A stretch of DNA of 64,000 nt from Rhodobacter sp. GTDB taxonomy: Bacteria; Pseudomonadota; Alphaproteobacteria; Rhodobacterales; Rhodobacteraceae. Positions 17,925-27,500 of this stretch are shown piece after piece. The notes under the pieces were generated by a model. The model searched no databases. It saw only the letters and a program-made list of their open reading frames with translations, and had not been told where the DNA came from. The translations under genes were made by a program, and so were the position numbers. How positions within the stretch are numbered: position 1 is the first letter of the stretch; each line of letters opens with the position of its first letter. The stretch lies in NCBI GenBank assembly GCA_027489175.1, contig JAIYAE010000033.1:1-64000 (forward strand), in the 5' to 3' direction.

Positions 17925-19004
17925 ATGGGAAATTCGATTGAAGTCAAGGACCTGACCCTCAACTTTGGCTCGGTCTCTGTTCTGAAGAACATGAACCTTG
18001 ACGTGAAGGAGGGCGAGTTTGTCGTGCTTCTGGGCCCCTCGGGCTGTGGAAAGTCGACGCTGCTGAACTGTCTTGCCGGGCTTCTGGACATCACCGACGG
18101 GCAGATCTGGATCAAGGGCAAGAACGTGACCTGGGCCGAACCAAGCGAGCGCGGCATCGGCATGGTGTTCCAGTCCTACGCGCTTTACCCGCAGATGACG
18201 GTGCGGGGAAACCTGAGCTTTGGTCTGAAGAACGCCAAGGTTCCGCAGCCCGAGATCGACAAGCGGATCGCCCGGGCGGCGGAAATCCTGCAGATCCAGC
18301 CGCTGTTGGACCGCAAACCGGCGGCCCTGTCGGGCGGGCAGCGGCAGCGGGTGGCCATTGGGCGGGCGCTGGTGCGCGATGTGGACGTGTTCCTGTTCGA
18401 TGAACCCCTCTCCAACCTTGATGCCAAGCTGCGCAGCGAATTGCGGGTGGAGATCAAGCGCCTGCACAACCAGCTGGGCAACACGATGGTCTACGTGACC
18501 CACGACCAGATTGAGGCCCTGACGCTTGCCGACCGGATCGCCGTGATGAAAGGCGGCGTGATCCAGCAACTGGCCGGACCGCAGGAAATCTACAACCGGC
18601 CGTCGAACCTGTTCGTGGCCGGGTTCATCGGCAGCCCGTCGATGAACTTCCTGTCCGGCAAGACCGTTGACGGCGGCAAGACCTTTGTCTTCGGCGACCA
18701 CCGGATCGACCTTGCCGGGTATGACGGTGGCGCAGTGCTGGAGCGGGATCAGGCGATCCTTGGGGTCCGGCCCGAACATGTCACCGTGTCGTCCAGCGCG
18801 CCTGCCGGGCCGTCGATTCCGGCGGTGGTCGAGATTGACGAAAACCTTGGCGCGGACAGCCTTCTGTGGCTGAAGGCCGGGACAAAGGACATCTGCGTGC
18901 GCGTGCCCGTCGAGGGCCGCTTGCCAGCAGGAACGAAGGTGCACCTTGGCCTTGATATCGCCAAGGCGTCGCTCTTCGACACAAAGACCGAACAAAGGAT
19001 CTGA
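17925..19004 (+). CDS. CUT1 ABC transporter ATP-binding protein (UgpC/MsmK-like)
   Basis: A 359-aa ATPase. Walker A is GPSGCGKST (37-45), the ABC signature LSGGQRQR is near residue 134, Walker B is VFLFDEP and the switch histidine is in YVTHDQ. The C-terminal ~120 residues form the TOBE/OB-type regulatory domain seen in MalK and UgpC. Its presence in the operon makes the importer complete. It precedes the beta-mannosidase gene by 3 bp. Confidence 0.93.
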   Translation: MGNSIEVKDLTLNFGSVSVLKNMNLDVKEGEFVVLLGPSGCGKSTLLNCLAGLLDITDGQIWIKGKNVTWAEPSERGIGMVFQSYALYPQMTVRGNLSFGLKNAKVPQPEIDKRIARAAEILQIQPLLDRKPAALSGGQRQRVAIGRALVRDVDVFLFDEPLSNLDAKLRSELRVEIKRLHNQLGNTMVYVTHDQIEALTLADRIAVMKGGVIQQLAGPQEIYNRPSNLFVAGFIGSPSMNFLSGKTVDGGKTFVFGDHRIDLAGYDGGAVLERDQAILGVRPEHVTVSSSAPAGPSIPAVVEIDENLGADSLLWLKAGTKDICVRVPVEGRLPAGTKVHLGLDIAKASLFDTKTEQRI

Positions 19005-19007
19005 TGG

Positions 19008-21383
19008 ATGCTTGATCTGGCGGGCGGCTGGACGCTTTCGGATGAAAGCGGCGCCCATTCTGTGCCTTTTGACCTTCCGGGTGACGGTGTCACTGCGCTG
19101 CACGAGGCCGGGGTGATCCCCGACCCCTACTTTGGCCGCAACGAATATGCCTGCCGTTGGGTCAGCGAGCGCGACTGGACCGCGCGGCGCAGCTTCACCC
19201 ATGATGGCAGCCCCTGTGATCTGGTGATCGACGGGCTGGACACCGTGGCCGAGGTGCGGCTGAACGGGGTTCTGGTCCTCAGCGCCGCCAACATGCACCG
19301 GCGCTGGCGGGTGGACGTGTCGCACGCCTTGCGCAAGGGTGCGAATGCGGTGGAAATCCTGTTCCGCTCCCCCGTCCGCGAAGCTGCCGTGCGGCAGGCG
19401 GGCATGCCGTTCTACATCCCCTACCAGCAGGTGAACGGCCCCATCCCCCATGCCAACATGCTGCGCAAGCAGCAGTGCGATTTCGGTTGGGACTGGAACA
19501 TTGCCCTTGGCATCTTCGGCCTTTCCGGCGCGATCCGGCTTGAGGCGCATGGCCCCCGCATCGGCGACATCATCGTGACCCAGGCGCATCGTGACCGCGT
19601 GGCCGAGGTGACGCTGGCCATCCACGCCGAGGGGCTGGCGGAAGTGACCGCCACCCTGTGCGGCGTGACCAGGACGGCCCCGGTCCGGGCCGGTGTGGCG
19701 CGTGTTACACTCACGATTGCGGACCCCGTCCTGTGGTGGCCGTCTGGCCTTGGGCCGCAGGTGCTGCATGACCTTACGGTCACCGGGGAGGGTGCCAGCG
19801 CCACCCGCCGCATCGGTCTGCGCGACATGCGGCTGGTCAGCGAACCCGACGCCGCCGGGCGCAGCTTTGGCATCGATGTGAACGGGCGCGCGGTCTTTGC
19901 CCGGGGGGCGAACTGGATTCCGGCTGATGCGCTCTCGGGCCGGATAACCCCTGACGCCGTGCGCGGCATTCTGCAATCGGCCAAAGACGCCCACATGAAC
20001 ATGATCCGCATCTGGGGCGGCGGGCGCTATGAACCCGACTGGTTCTATGACCTGTGTGACGAACTGGGTCTGATGGTCTGGCAGGATTTCATGTTCGCCT
20101 GCCACCTTTATCCCTCCACCCCGGCGTTCCTTGAGGAAGTGGATGCCGAGGTGCGCGATGTCGTTTCCCGGATCAGCCACCACGCTTGCATCGCCCTGTG
20201 GTGCGGCGACAACGAACTGATCGGCGCGCTGACCTGGTTTCCGGAAAGCCGCAAGGACCGCGACCGGTATCTGGTGAACTACGACCGGCTGAACCGCACG
20301 GTCGAGGCGGCGCTGCAATCCGTCCTGCCCGGGGCGAACTGGTGGCCCTCCTCACCATCGCCCGGCCCCTTGGCCTTTGGCGACGCCTGGCATGATGACA
20401 GCAGCGGCGACATGCATTTCTGGTCTGTCTGGCACGAGGGCCGCGACTTTGACCACTACCGCGACGTAAGCCCCCGGTTCTGCAGCGAATTCGGGTTCCA
20501 GTCCTATCCGTCGATGTCCACAATCAAGGCCTTTGCCGCGCCTGGGGACTGGAACATCGCCGCCCCGGTCATGGAAAGCCACCAGAAGAACCCCGGCGGC
20601 AATGCCCGCATCGCCGAGACGATGTTCCGCTATTTCCGCTTTCCGGTCGATTTCCCCAGCTTCGTCTACCTCAGCCAGGTGCAGCAGGGCCTTGCGATCA
20701 AGACCGCCGTCACCCATTGGCGCGGGTTGAAGCCGCATTGCCAGGGCACGCTTTACTGGCAGCTGAATGACACCTGGCCGGTCTGCAGCTGGTCCGGGCT
20801 GGACCATGGCGGGAACTGGAAACTTCTGCACCACATGGCGCAGGGCTTCTTCGCACCGGTGACCGTGGTCGCGGTGCCGAAAGAGGGCTCCATCACCCTC
20901 AAGGCGGTGAATGACGGGCCGAACCCGGTGAAGATCACCGTCACTGCGCGGGCGGCGGCGATGGACGGCACCACGCGCGCCTTGGACAAGGTGAGCCTGA
21001 CAGTCCTCACCGATGCCGCCATCCCGGCCCTCACTCTGGCCCCAGGCGCGCTGGCGGCGGATGAGGTTCTGGTCTTCGACTGGACGGGCGACGCGACCGG
21101 TACGGACACCTTCGCGCCGAAGCCGTGGAAGGCCTATGACCTGCTGCCGTCTGGCCTGCAGGTGGACGCCCGGCAAGAGGGTGCGGTTTGGAAATTGACC
21201 ATGCAAGTCAACGTCCTCGCCCCTTATGTTACGGCGCTTTCTGAAGTGCCGGGTCGCTTTTCCGCCAATGCCGTGACCCTCCTGCCTGGGCAGCCGGTGA
21301 CCATCACCTTCACCCCTAAGGACCCCGCAGCCTTGCCCGCTTTCACCTTCAAGGATCTCCATTCCGCCACTTATGGCGGCTGA
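19008..21383 (+). CDS. GH2 family beta-mannosidase
   Basis: A 791-aa glycoside hydrolase of family 2, beta-mannosidase type. The N-terminal jelly-roll is followed by an Ig-like domain and a TIM barrel. The acid/base is E403 in WCGDNE and the nucleophile E494 in FCSEFGFQS, both matching the beta-mannosidase subgroup; QCDFGWDWN (156-164) is another hallmark. No signal peptide is visible, so it acts in the cytoplasm on imported mannosides. Position directly behind the importer ATPase ties uptake to hydrolysis. It releases mannose from non-reducing ends; activity on glucosaminides or other sugars cannot be excluded. Confidence 0.92.
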   Translation: MLDLAGGWTLSDESGAHSVPFDLPGDGVTALHEAGVIPDPYFGRNEYACRWVSERDWTARRSFTHDGSPCDLVIDGLDTVAEVRLNGVLVLSAANMHRRWRVDVSHALRKGANAVEILFRSPVREAAVRQAGMPFYIPYQQVNGPIPHANMLRKQQCDFGWDWNIALGIFGLSGAIRLEAHGPRIGDIIVTQAHRDRVAEVTLAIHAEGLAEVTATLCGVTRTAPVRAGVARVTLTIADPVLWWPSGLGPQVLHDLTVTGEGASATRRIGLRDMRLVSEPDAAGRSFGIDVNGRAVFARGANWIPADALSGRITPDAVRGILQSAKDAHMNMIRIWGGGRYEPDWFYDLCDELGLMVWQDFMFACHLYPSTPAFLEEVDAEVRDVVSRISHHACIALWCGDNELIGALTWFPESRKDRDRYLVNYDRLNRTVEAALQSVLPGANWWPSSPSPGPLAFGDAWHDDSSGDMHFWSVWHEGRDFDHYRDVSPRFCSEFGFQSYPSMSTIKAFAAPGDWNIAAPVMESHQKNPGGNARIAETMFRYFRFPVDFPSFVYLSQVQQGLAIKTAVTHWRGLKPHCQGTLYWQLNDTWPVCSWSGLDHGGNWKLLHHMAQGFFAPVTVVAVPKEGSITLKAVNDGPNPVKITVTARAAAMDGTTRALDKVSLTVLTDAAIPALTLAPGALAADEVLVFDWTGDATGTDTFAPKPWKAYDLLPSGLQVDARQEGAVWKLTMQVNVLAPYVTALSEVPGRFSANAVTLLPGQPVTITFTPKDPAALPAFTFKDLHSATYGG

Positions 21384-21397
21384 CGAAAGGCACGCCC

Positions 21398-22147
21398 ATG
21401 TTCAGCTATCAGCTCTATTCCTCGCGAAACTTCCCGCCGATGGACGCGACTTTCCGCATGGTTGCGGCAGCGGGCTATACCGCCGTTGAAGGCTATGGCG
21501 CGCTTTACGCCGATGATGCGGCGGTGGCGGCGACCAAGGCAGGGCTTGCTGCCACCGGCCTGACGATGCCGACTGGGCATTTCGGCCTTGGGCAGCTGGA
21601 AACCGATGTCGATAAGGTGCTTGGCATCGCCAAGTCCCTGAACATGGAGCGGCTTTACTGCCCCTATGTCATGCCAGATGACCGCCCGACCGACGCGGCC
21701 GGCTGGGTTGCTTTTGGCAAGCGGCTGCAATCTGCGGGCGCGCCCTACAAGGCCGCAGGCTACGGCTTTGGCTGGCACAACCATGATTTCGAGTTCAAGG
21801 CGCTGCCCGATGGGTCCTTCCCGCAGGACCGCATCTTTGAAGGCGGCCCGGGCCTGGAATGGGAGATGGACGTGGCCTGGGTCATCCGGGGCGGGGCAGA
21901 CCCTTTGGCGTGGATCACGAAATACAAGGACCGGATCACCGCCGCCCACGTCAAGGACATCGCCCCCGCAGGTGAGAACAAGGATGAGGACGGCTGGTCA
22001 GATGTCGGCCACGGCACGGTGGACTGGAAAACCATCCTGGCCGCGCTGCGCGGCATCGGTGTGCAGCATTTCGTCATGGAACACGACAACCCGAAGGATG
22101 ACGCACGGTTTGCGACCCGCTCCATCGCTTCGGCCAAAGCCTTCTGA
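21398..22147 (+). CDS. sugar phosphate isomerase/epimerase family TIM-barrel protein
   Basis: A 249-aa TIM barrel with candidate metal or active-site residues in YGFGWHNHDFEF, WEMDVAWV, ITAAHVKDI and FVMEHDNP. The HVKDIAP pattern is characteristic of the family members that sit beside Gfo/Idh dehydrogenases. It is the third such isomerase in the locus and is followed after 11 bp by a Gfo/Idh gene, mirroring the pairing on the minus strand. Its substrate is unknown; a role in handling an oxidised (keto) sugar is inferred. Confidence 0.85.
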   Translation: MFSYQLYSSRNFPPMDATFRMVAAAGYTAVEGYGALYADDAAVAATKAGLAATGLTMPTGHFGLGQLETDVDKVLGIAKSLNMERLYCPYVMPDDRPTDAAGWVAFGKRLQSAGAPYKAAGYGFGWHNHDFEFKALPDGSFPQDRIFEGGPGLEWEMDVAWVIRGGADPLAWITKYKDRITAAHVKDIAPAGENKDEDGWSDVGHGTVDWKTILAALRGIGVQHFVMEHDNPKDDARFATRSIASAKAF

Positions 22148-22158
22148 GGAATAGACAA

Positions 22159-23292
22159 ATGGCAAATCTCGGCTTGGGTATCATCGGCTGTGGCAACATC
22201 TCGACCAGCTACTTGCGGCTGGCGCCCCTCTTCAAGGGGCTGGAGGTACGCGCCGTTGCCGATGTGAACATGGAGGCCGCGCAGGCCCGCGCGGCAGAGT
22301 TCAACGTGAAGGCGCAGTCGGTTGATGACCTGCTGGCGAACAAGGACGTCGATGTGGTCATCAACCTGACCATCCCCGACGCGCATTACGCGGTAACCAA
22401 ACGGATCTTGGAGGCCGGCAAGCACGCCTATTCCGAAAAGCCGCTGGTCCTGACGCTGGAACAAGGCGTCACCCTGCGCGATCTGGCCAAGTCCAAGGGC
22501 CTCGCCGTCGGCTGCGCGCCCGATACCTTCCTTGGCGGGTCGCATCAGCAGGCGCGCGCGCTGCTGGACGAAGGGCGCATTGGCACCGTCACGGCGGCTG
22601 TCGCTTGCGTGCAGAACCACGGGCCGGAAGGTTGGCACCCCAGCCCGGAGTTCTTCTTCCTGCCCGGCGCGGGGCCGATGCTGGACCTTGGCCCCTACTA
22701 CGTTGCCAACCTGATCAACTTCCTTGGTCCGGTGAAACGGGTGGGGGCGCTTACCTCCTCGGCCACACCGACCCGCACCATCGGCTCAGGCGCGCGGGCG
22801 GGGCAGGAGATCCCGGTCAAGACGCCCACCAACATCCATGCGCTCTTGGAGTTCCACAGCGGCGCGACGGTCAACCTGACGACGAGCTGGGACGTCTGGC
22901 ACCACAAGCGCAACCATTTTGAGCTGTATGGCACTGAAGGCACCCTCTACGTCCCTGACCCGAACTTCTTCGGCGGCACGGTCGAAGTGGCGGGCCGGGA
23001 TGGAACCCTTACCCCCATCGCCCCCTGGGACCACCCGTTCGGTGTGCCGAACCAAGAGCATCCCAAGCACGGCGCGCTGGCCAACTACCGCACCGCGGGT
23101 CTGGCTGACATGGTCGCCGCCCTGACCGAAGGCCGTGACGCGCGCTGCTCACTGGACCGCACGCTGCACGGGGTCGATGTGATGATGGCCTGCCTCACCT
23201 CGGGCGAGACGGGCCAGTTTGTGACCCTGACCACCACCTGCACCCGGCCTGCCGCGCTTTCGCCGGATCAGGCGCGCGCGCTTTTGGTGTAA
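22159..23292 (+). CDS. Gfo/Idh/MocA family oxidoreductase
   Basis: A 377-aa NAD(P)-dependent oxidoreductase. The nucleotide-binding motif is GIIGCGNIS (7-15) and the catalytic lysine is in HAYSEKPL. The second half carries GAGPMLDLGPYY, the substrate-domain signature. It belongs to a different subgroup from the minus-strand oxidoreductase. With the preceding isomerase it forms an oxidise-and-isomerise pair inside the sugar operon. A strong hairpin follows the gene. Confidence 0.88.
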   Translation: MANLGLGIIGCGNISTSYLRLAPLFKGLEVRAVADVNMEAAQARAAEFNVKAQSVDDLLANKDVDVVINLTIPDAHYAVTKRILEAGKHAYSEKPLVLTLEQGVTLRDLAKSKGLAVGCAPDTFLGGSHQQARALLDEGRIGTVTAAVACVQNHGPEGWHPSPEFFFLPGAGPMLDLGPYYVANLINFLGPVKRVGALTSSATPTRTIGSGARAGQEIPVKTPTNIHALLEFHSGATVNLTTSWDVWHHKRNHFELYGTEGTLYVPDPNFFGGTVEVAGRDGTLTPIAPWDHPFGVPNQEHPKHGALANYRTAGLADMVAALTEGRDARCSLDRTLHGVDVMMACLTSGETGQFVTLTTTCTRPAALSPDQARALLV

Positions 23293-23331
23293 GGCAAAGC
23301 CCGTCCGGCTCCTCCCTGCCGGGCGGGACCA

Positions 23332-23365
23332 GCGGGTGGGGGGATTGAGGGATCCCCCCGCCCGC
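23332..23365 (+). terminator. intercistronic hairpin before the GH43 gene
   Basis: A 14-bp stem with one G-U pair: GCGGGTGGGGGGAT (23332-23345) and ATCCCCCCGCCCGC (23352-23365), loop of 6 nt. There is no T run, so it may be a transcript-stabilising or partial termination structure in the 108-bp gap. Confidence 0.55.
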
Positions 23366-23400
23366 GCTCTGCACAACCGCCCCCTGCCAAAGGTCTGATT

Positions 23401-24972
23401 ATGCTGGAAAACCCCGTGCTGCGCGGCTTCAACGCCGACCCGTCCTTTTGCCGCGTCGGGGCGGATTACTATATCGCCACCTCAACCTTCGAATGGTATC
23501 CGGGCGTGCAGATCCACCATTCCCGCGATCTGGTGAACTGGACCCTGGTCAGCCGCCCGCTGCAGCGCGCAAGCCAGCTGGACATGCGCGGCAACCCCGA
23601 CAGTTGCGGGATTTGGGCGCCCTGCCTGAGCCACGCCGATGGCAAATTCTGGCTGGTCTACACCGACGTCAAGCGCCTGGATGGCGCCTTCAAGGACGCG
23701 CACAACTATATCGTCACCTGTGACACCATCGACGGTGACTGGTCGGACCCGACTTATGTCACCTCATCCGGCTTTGACCCCTCGCTGTTCCACGATACGG
23801 ACGGCCGGAAATACTTCATCAACATGCGCTGGAACCATCGGGGCAAGGGCACCGGCCTCAACCCCGCGCACGACGCCTTTGACGGGATCGAGCTGCAGGA
23901 ATGGCAGCCCACGCGCGGCCTTCTGGGTGAGGTCACCACGATCTACACCGGCACCGACCTTGGCCTGACCGAAGCGCCGCACCTGTTCCGGCATGGTGAC
24001 TACTACTACCTGACCACAGCCGAAGGCGGCACCGGTTACGACCATGCGGTGACCCTTGCGCGGTCCAGGGACATTCGCGGGTCGTATGAGACGCACCCGG
24101 CCAAGCACCTGATCACCGCGCGCTTCAGCCCGGACAGCCCGATCCAGCGGATGGGTCATGGCCAGTATGTCGAAGGTCCCGATGGTCGCCACTGGCACAG
24201 CTACCTTTGCGGCCGCCCGCAAACCGGCCCGCGCGGCCCGTTCTGCGCGACGGGGCGGGAGACAGGGCTGGCCGAGGTCGTCTGGCGCGACGGCTGGCTT
24301 TGGCTGAAGGACGGCGGTCAACTGCCCCCCGCCAGCATCGACCTGCCCACCGCGCGCATCCCCGAGGCCCCGGTAGAGTATGACTTCACCGGCCCCACCC
24401 TGCCGCCCGATTTCCAATGGCTGCGCACGCCCCATCCCGAACGCCTTTTCACCCTGACCGGCAGCGCGCTGCGCCTGACCGGCCGCGAAAGCCTAGGGTC
24501 GTGGTTTGAGCAATCCCTCGTCGCCCGCCGCCAGACCGAAGCCGCCTATGATGCCGAGGCGGAGTTCGACGCCGACCCGCCCAATTGGCAACGCGCCGCG
24601 GGCCTGATCACCTACTACAACCGCCACAAGTTCCACGCGGCCCTGATCACGCGCGAAGGCGGGCAGCGGGTCGTAACCCTCATCTCCTGCCAGGGCGATT
24701 GGCCGGGTGAGGCGCTGAGCTTCCACGGCCAGCACCCGATCCCCGACGGCAAGGTGACCCTTGGCGTGATCGTTGACCGCGCCAATCAGCGCTTCAGTGT
24801 GAACGGGGTCCTGGTCGGCCCGGTGCTGGATGCCTCACTGGTGTCGGACGAAGGGGGAAGGGGCGAACATGCCTCGTTCACCGGGGCCTTTGTCGGCGTT
24901 GTGGCGCATGACCTGACCGGCCAAGGCTGGACGGCGGAAGTGACGCGGTTCCGCTATGCCAACAGGATTTGA
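23401..24972 (+). CDS. GH43 glycoside hydrolase (beta-xylosidase/arabinofuranosidase type)
   Basis: A 523-aa enzyme. The five-bladed propeller domain (about 1-310) has the GH43 triad: general base D13 in NADPSF, pKa-modulating D126 in GFDPSLF and general acid E191 in LTEAPHLF. A C-terminal beta-sandwich (about 325-520) is the accessory domain found in beta-xylosidases of this family. No signal peptide is seen, so it is cytoplasmic. Placed at the end of the mannoside operon, it suggests the imported oligosaccharides carry xylose or arabinose, as in mixed hemicelluloses. Specificity between xylose and arabinose is not resolved. Confidence 0.9.
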   Translation: MLENPVLRGFNADPSFCRVGADYYIATSTFEWYPGVQIHHSRDLVNWTLVSRPLQRASQLDMRGNPDSCGIWAPCLSHADGKFWLVYTDVKRLDGAFKDAHNYIVTCDTIDGDWSDPTYVTSSGFDPSLFHDTDGRKYFINMRWNHRGKGTGLNPAHDAFDGIELQEWQPTRGLLGEVTTIYTGTDLGLTEAPHLFRHGDYYYLTTAEGGTGYDHAVTLARSRDIRGSYETHPAKHLITARFSPDSPIQRMGHGQYVEGPDGRHWHSYLCGRPQTGPRGPFCATGRETGLAEVVWRDGWLWLKDGGQLPPASIDLPTARIPEAPVEYDFTGPTLPPDFQWLRTPHPERLFTLTGSALRLTGRESLGSWFEQSLVARRQTEAAYDAEAEFDADPPNWQRAAGLITYYNRHKFHAALITREGGQRVVTLISCQGDWPGEALSFHGQHPIPDGKVTLGVIVDRANQRFSVNGVLVGPVLDASLVSDEGGRGEHASFTGAFVGVVAHDLTGQGWTAEVTRFRYANRI

Positions 24973-24978
24973 TCACAT
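24967..24978. promoter_or_regulatory. candidate operator ATTTGATCACAT before the GntR gene
   Basis: A 12-bp near-palindrome one base different from ATTTGATCAAAT. It overlaps the stop of the GH43 gene and lies about 55 bp upstream of the GntR start. It matches the sites before the aminotransferase and the glutamine synthetase-like operon, suggesting autoregulation. Confidence 0.55.
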
Positions 24979-25031
24979 CTTGATTGCCGGGGCGTTGCCG
25001 TCATAAAGGGGGCCAAGCGAGGGGAGCCCCG

Positions 25032-25688
25032 ATGGACGCCGACAACCGGAAGATACCCAGCCACGAGGTGACCTACACGCGCCTGCGCGACATGATCCTC
25101 TTTGGCCACCTCGCCCCGGGCGCGCCGGTGACGATCCAGGGCCTGATCGCCGATCTTGGCGCCGGCATGACCCCGGTGCGTGAGGCGATCCGGCGTTTGA
25201 CCGCCGAGGGCGCGCTTCTGCCGCAAGGCAACCGTCGCGTGGCCGTGCCGCAACTGTCGTCCGAGCTGCTGGATCAGGTCGCCTTCGCGCGGCTGGCGAT
25301 TGAGCCGAAACTGGCCGCCCTTGCCGCCCCCCGGCTGACCCCTGCGCAGATTGACCGGCTGGAAGCGATCGATGGTGCCGTGAACCGCGCCATCGACGCA
25401 GGCAAGCTGCCCGACTACCTTGCCGCCAACCATGCCTTCCACTTTGCCCTCTATGAAGCCGCCGACGCGCCGGTTCTTCTTGACCTTGCGCGGTCCCTTT
25501 GGCTGCGCGCCGGTCCGTCCTTGCGCGCCGTGATCGACCGCTATGGCCGCGAGGTCGCCCCCGACCTGCACCGCGAGGCCCTTGCGGCGATGCGTGCAGG
25601 CAATGCCGCCGCGCTGGCCGCAGCCATCACCCGCGACATCCAGCAAGGCGTGGACCATGTCCGCCAAGCGCTCGCCGAAGGCGCCTGA
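25032..25688 (+). CDS. GntR family regulator with FCD ligand domain
   Basis: A 218-aa regulator. The N-terminal winged helix (about 10-75) contains the recognition region MTPVREAIRRLTAEG. The C-terminal all-helical FCD domain has the usual metal/ligand residues, for example NHAFHFALYEAA. The start is the ATG at 25032 with AGGGGAG upstream. Although next to the GH43 gene, the repeated TTTGATCA palindromes point to control of the polyamine genes downstream and of itself. The ligand is unknown. Confidence 0.85.
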   Translation: MDADNRKIPSHEVTYTRLRDMILFGHLAPGAPVTIQGLIADLGAGMTPVREAIRRLTAEGALLPQGNRRVAVPQLSSELLDQVAFARLAIEPKLAALAAPRLTPAQIDRLEAIDGAVNRAIDAGKLPDYLAANHAFHFALYEAADAPVLLDLARSLWLRAGPSLRAVIDRYGREVAPDLHREALAAMRAGNAAALAAAITRDIQQGVDHVRQALAEGA

Positions 25689-25740
25689 TCCCACCCTTGC
25701 CAAATGGGGCGCGCAAGCGCGCACGCCTTTGTCTCGCCTC

Positions 25741-25809
25741 TGCGCGGCCCAAGGGCCGCGCAACCGGCTCGGGATTGCCTCCGGGGAGCGCGAGGGGATG
25801 GCCCCTCGC
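25741..25809 (+). terminator. paired hairpins after the GntR gene
   Basis: TGCGCGGCCC with GGGCCGCGCA (25741-25750, 25753-25762) and GCGAGGGG with CCCCTCGC (25790-25797, 25802-25809). They probably end the GntR transcript. The rest of the 312-bp gap holds the two operator copies and the aminotransferase promoter. Confidence 0.5.
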
Positions 25810-25905
25810 CCCTGAGGAGGAGCGGCACGCGACGACGAGGCAAAAACTCTTCGCGCGGAACGCGCTCCTTTCGGTTGCCGACGGAGCGGAAAAACAGTCG
25901 CGCAG

Positions 25906-25948
25906 AAATTTGATCAAATTTCTTGAAGCCGGGTGCATTTGATCATAT
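25906..25948. promoter_or_regulatory. two TTTGATCAAA operators before the aminotransferase
   Basis: A perfect 16-bp palindrome AAATTTGATCAAATTT (25906-25921) and a second copy ATTTGATCATAT (25937-25948), centres 29 bp apart, about 50-95 bp upstream of the start codon. The same core occurs at 24967 and 34522. Confidence 0.7.
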
Positions 25949-26000
25949 CCTTGGCTCAACCGGGTGTGTGACGCCCGACCTGGACCGCGAGGGATTCCCG

Positions 26001-27383
26001 ATGAACATGATCACCAACCACCTGCCGACCGCCGAACTGCAGCGCCTGGACGCGGCCCACCACTTCCATCCCTTCACCGACAAGGCCGGACTTGCCGCCA
26101 AGGGCGCGCGGGTGATCACTCGGGGTGAAGGCGTTTGGCTGACCGACAGCGAAGGCCACCGGATCATCGACGGGATGGCCGGCCTTTGGTGCGTCAACAT
26201 CGGCTATGGCCGCAAGGAACTGGCGCAGGTCGCGGCGCGGCAGATGGAAGAACTGGCCTATTACAACACCTTCTTCCAGACCACCCATGTCCCCGCCATT
26301 GCGCTGGCCGCCGAGATTGCGAAACTTGCACCCGGCGATTTGAACCATGTGTTCTTTGCCGGTTCGGGGTCTGAGGCCAACGACACCAATATCCGCCTGG
26401 TGCGCCGCTACTGGGACGTCAAAGGCATGCCCTGGCGCAAGACCATCATCTCGCGCTGGAACGGCTATCACGGCTCCACCATGGGCGGTGGCAGCCTTGG
26501 CGGGATGAAGCCGATCCATGCCCATGGCGGCAAGATCGACGGGATCGAGCATATCGACCAGCCCTATTGGTGGGGTGAGGGTGGAGAGATGTCGGAGGAT
26601 GACTTCGGCCTCGCCCGCGCGCGGCAGCTGGAGGAGAAGATCCTTGAGCTTGGCCCCCATAACGTCGCCGCCTTCATCGGGGAACCGATTCAGGGTGCCG
26701 GTGGGGTCATCATCCCGCCAAAGACCTACTGGCCGGAAATCCAGCGGATCTGCGACCAGTATGGGATCCTGCTGATCGCGGATGAGGTCATCACCGGCTT
26801 TGGCCGCACCGGCAACTGGTTCGGGTCGCAGACCTTTGGGATCAAGCCGCACATCATGACCATCGCCAAGGGGCTCTCCTCCGGTTACCAGCCCATCGGC
26901 GGCAGCATTGTCTGTGACGAGATCGCCGAGGTTGTCGGCGGCGCGGGCGAGTTCTTCCACGGCTACACCTATTCCGGCCATCCGGTCGCGGCGGCGGTGG
27001 CGTTGGAGAACCTGCGGATCATGCAGGATGAGCATATCGTGGAACATGTCCGTGACGTGGCGCACCCCTACCTCAAGGCGCGCTGGGATGCGTTGACCGA
27101 TCATCCGCTGGTGGGTGAGGCGAAGCTGGTGGGCCTCATGGGCTCCATCGCGCTGACCCCGAACAAGGCCACGCGCGCTAAGTTCCCCGACGATGCCAAT
27201 GTCGGCTACCGCTGCCGCGAGCGGTGCTTTGCCAATGACCTGATCATGCGCGCCGTGGGCGACCGGATGATCATTGCCCCGCCCTTGGTCATCACCACGG
27301 ACGAGATCGACATTCTGGTCGACCGGGCGAAGACAAGCCTGGACGAATGCTGGCAGGGTCTGAAGGCCGACGGCCTGGTCTAA
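26001..27383 (+). CDS. class III aminotransferase, putrescine/polyamine:pyruvate type (SpuC-like)
   Basis: A 460-aa PLP-dependent omega-aminotransferase. The Schiff-base lysine is K290 in TIAKGLSSGYQP, D261 in IADEVITGFGRTG binds the pyridine nitrogen, and GSGSEANDTN (121-130) binds the cofactor phosphate. Overall it matches the SpuC group, which transfers the terminal amine of putrescine or similar diamines to pyruvate. The ATG at 26001 has GAGGGA upstream. Its promoter carries two copies of the palindrome found before the ligase operon, supporting a polyamine role. Beta-alanine or other omega-amino acid substrates remain possible. Confidence 0.88.
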   Translation: MNMITNHLPTAELQRLDAAHHFHPFTDKAGLAAKGARVITRGEGVWLTDSEGHRIIDGMAGLWCVNIGYGRKELAQVAARQMEELAYYNTFFQTTHVPAIALAAEIAKLAPGDLNHVFFAGSGSEANDTNIRLVRRYWDVKGMPWRKTIISRWNGYHGSTMGGGSLGGMKPIHAHGGKIDGIEHIDQPYWWGEGGEMSEDDFGLARARQLEEKILELGPHNVAAFIGEPIQGAGGVIIPPKTYWPEIQRICDQYGILLIADEVITGFGRTGNWFGSQTFGIKPHIMTIAKGLSSGYQPIGGSIVCDEIAEVVGGAGEFFHGYTYSGHPVAAAVALENLRIMQDEHIVEHVRDVAHPYLKARWDALTDHPLVGEAKLVGLMGSIALTPNKATRAKFPDDANVGYRCRERCFANDLIMRAVGDRMIIAPPLVITTDEIDILVDRAKTSLDECWQGLKADGLV

Positions 27384-27411
27384 GGGCCGACTGTCCACGG
27401 TGGACAAAAGC

Positions 27412-27440
27412 GCCAACCCCTTTTAAATCAAGGGGTTGGC
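27412..27440. terminator. bidirectional intrinsic terminator
   Basis: GCCAACCCCTT (27412-27422) and AAGGGGTTGGC (27430-27440), a perfect 11-bp stem with a short A/T-rich loop. A smaller hairpin GTCCAC-GGTGGAC precedes it at 27392. It lies between the convergent aminotransferase and TerC-family genes. Confidence 0.85.
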
Positions 27441-27500
27441 TTTGGTCATTCAGGAATTTTTAAGATCTGCGCGGGGCGATTGCCGCCAGATTTTCTGGCC

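Noticed and set aside
17589-20318. A 909-codon open frame on the minus strand
   Set aside because: It lies antisense to the ABC ATPase and beta-mannosidase genes, has no recognisable domain and is rich in His, Arg and Gln, as expected for the shadow of GC-rich codons.
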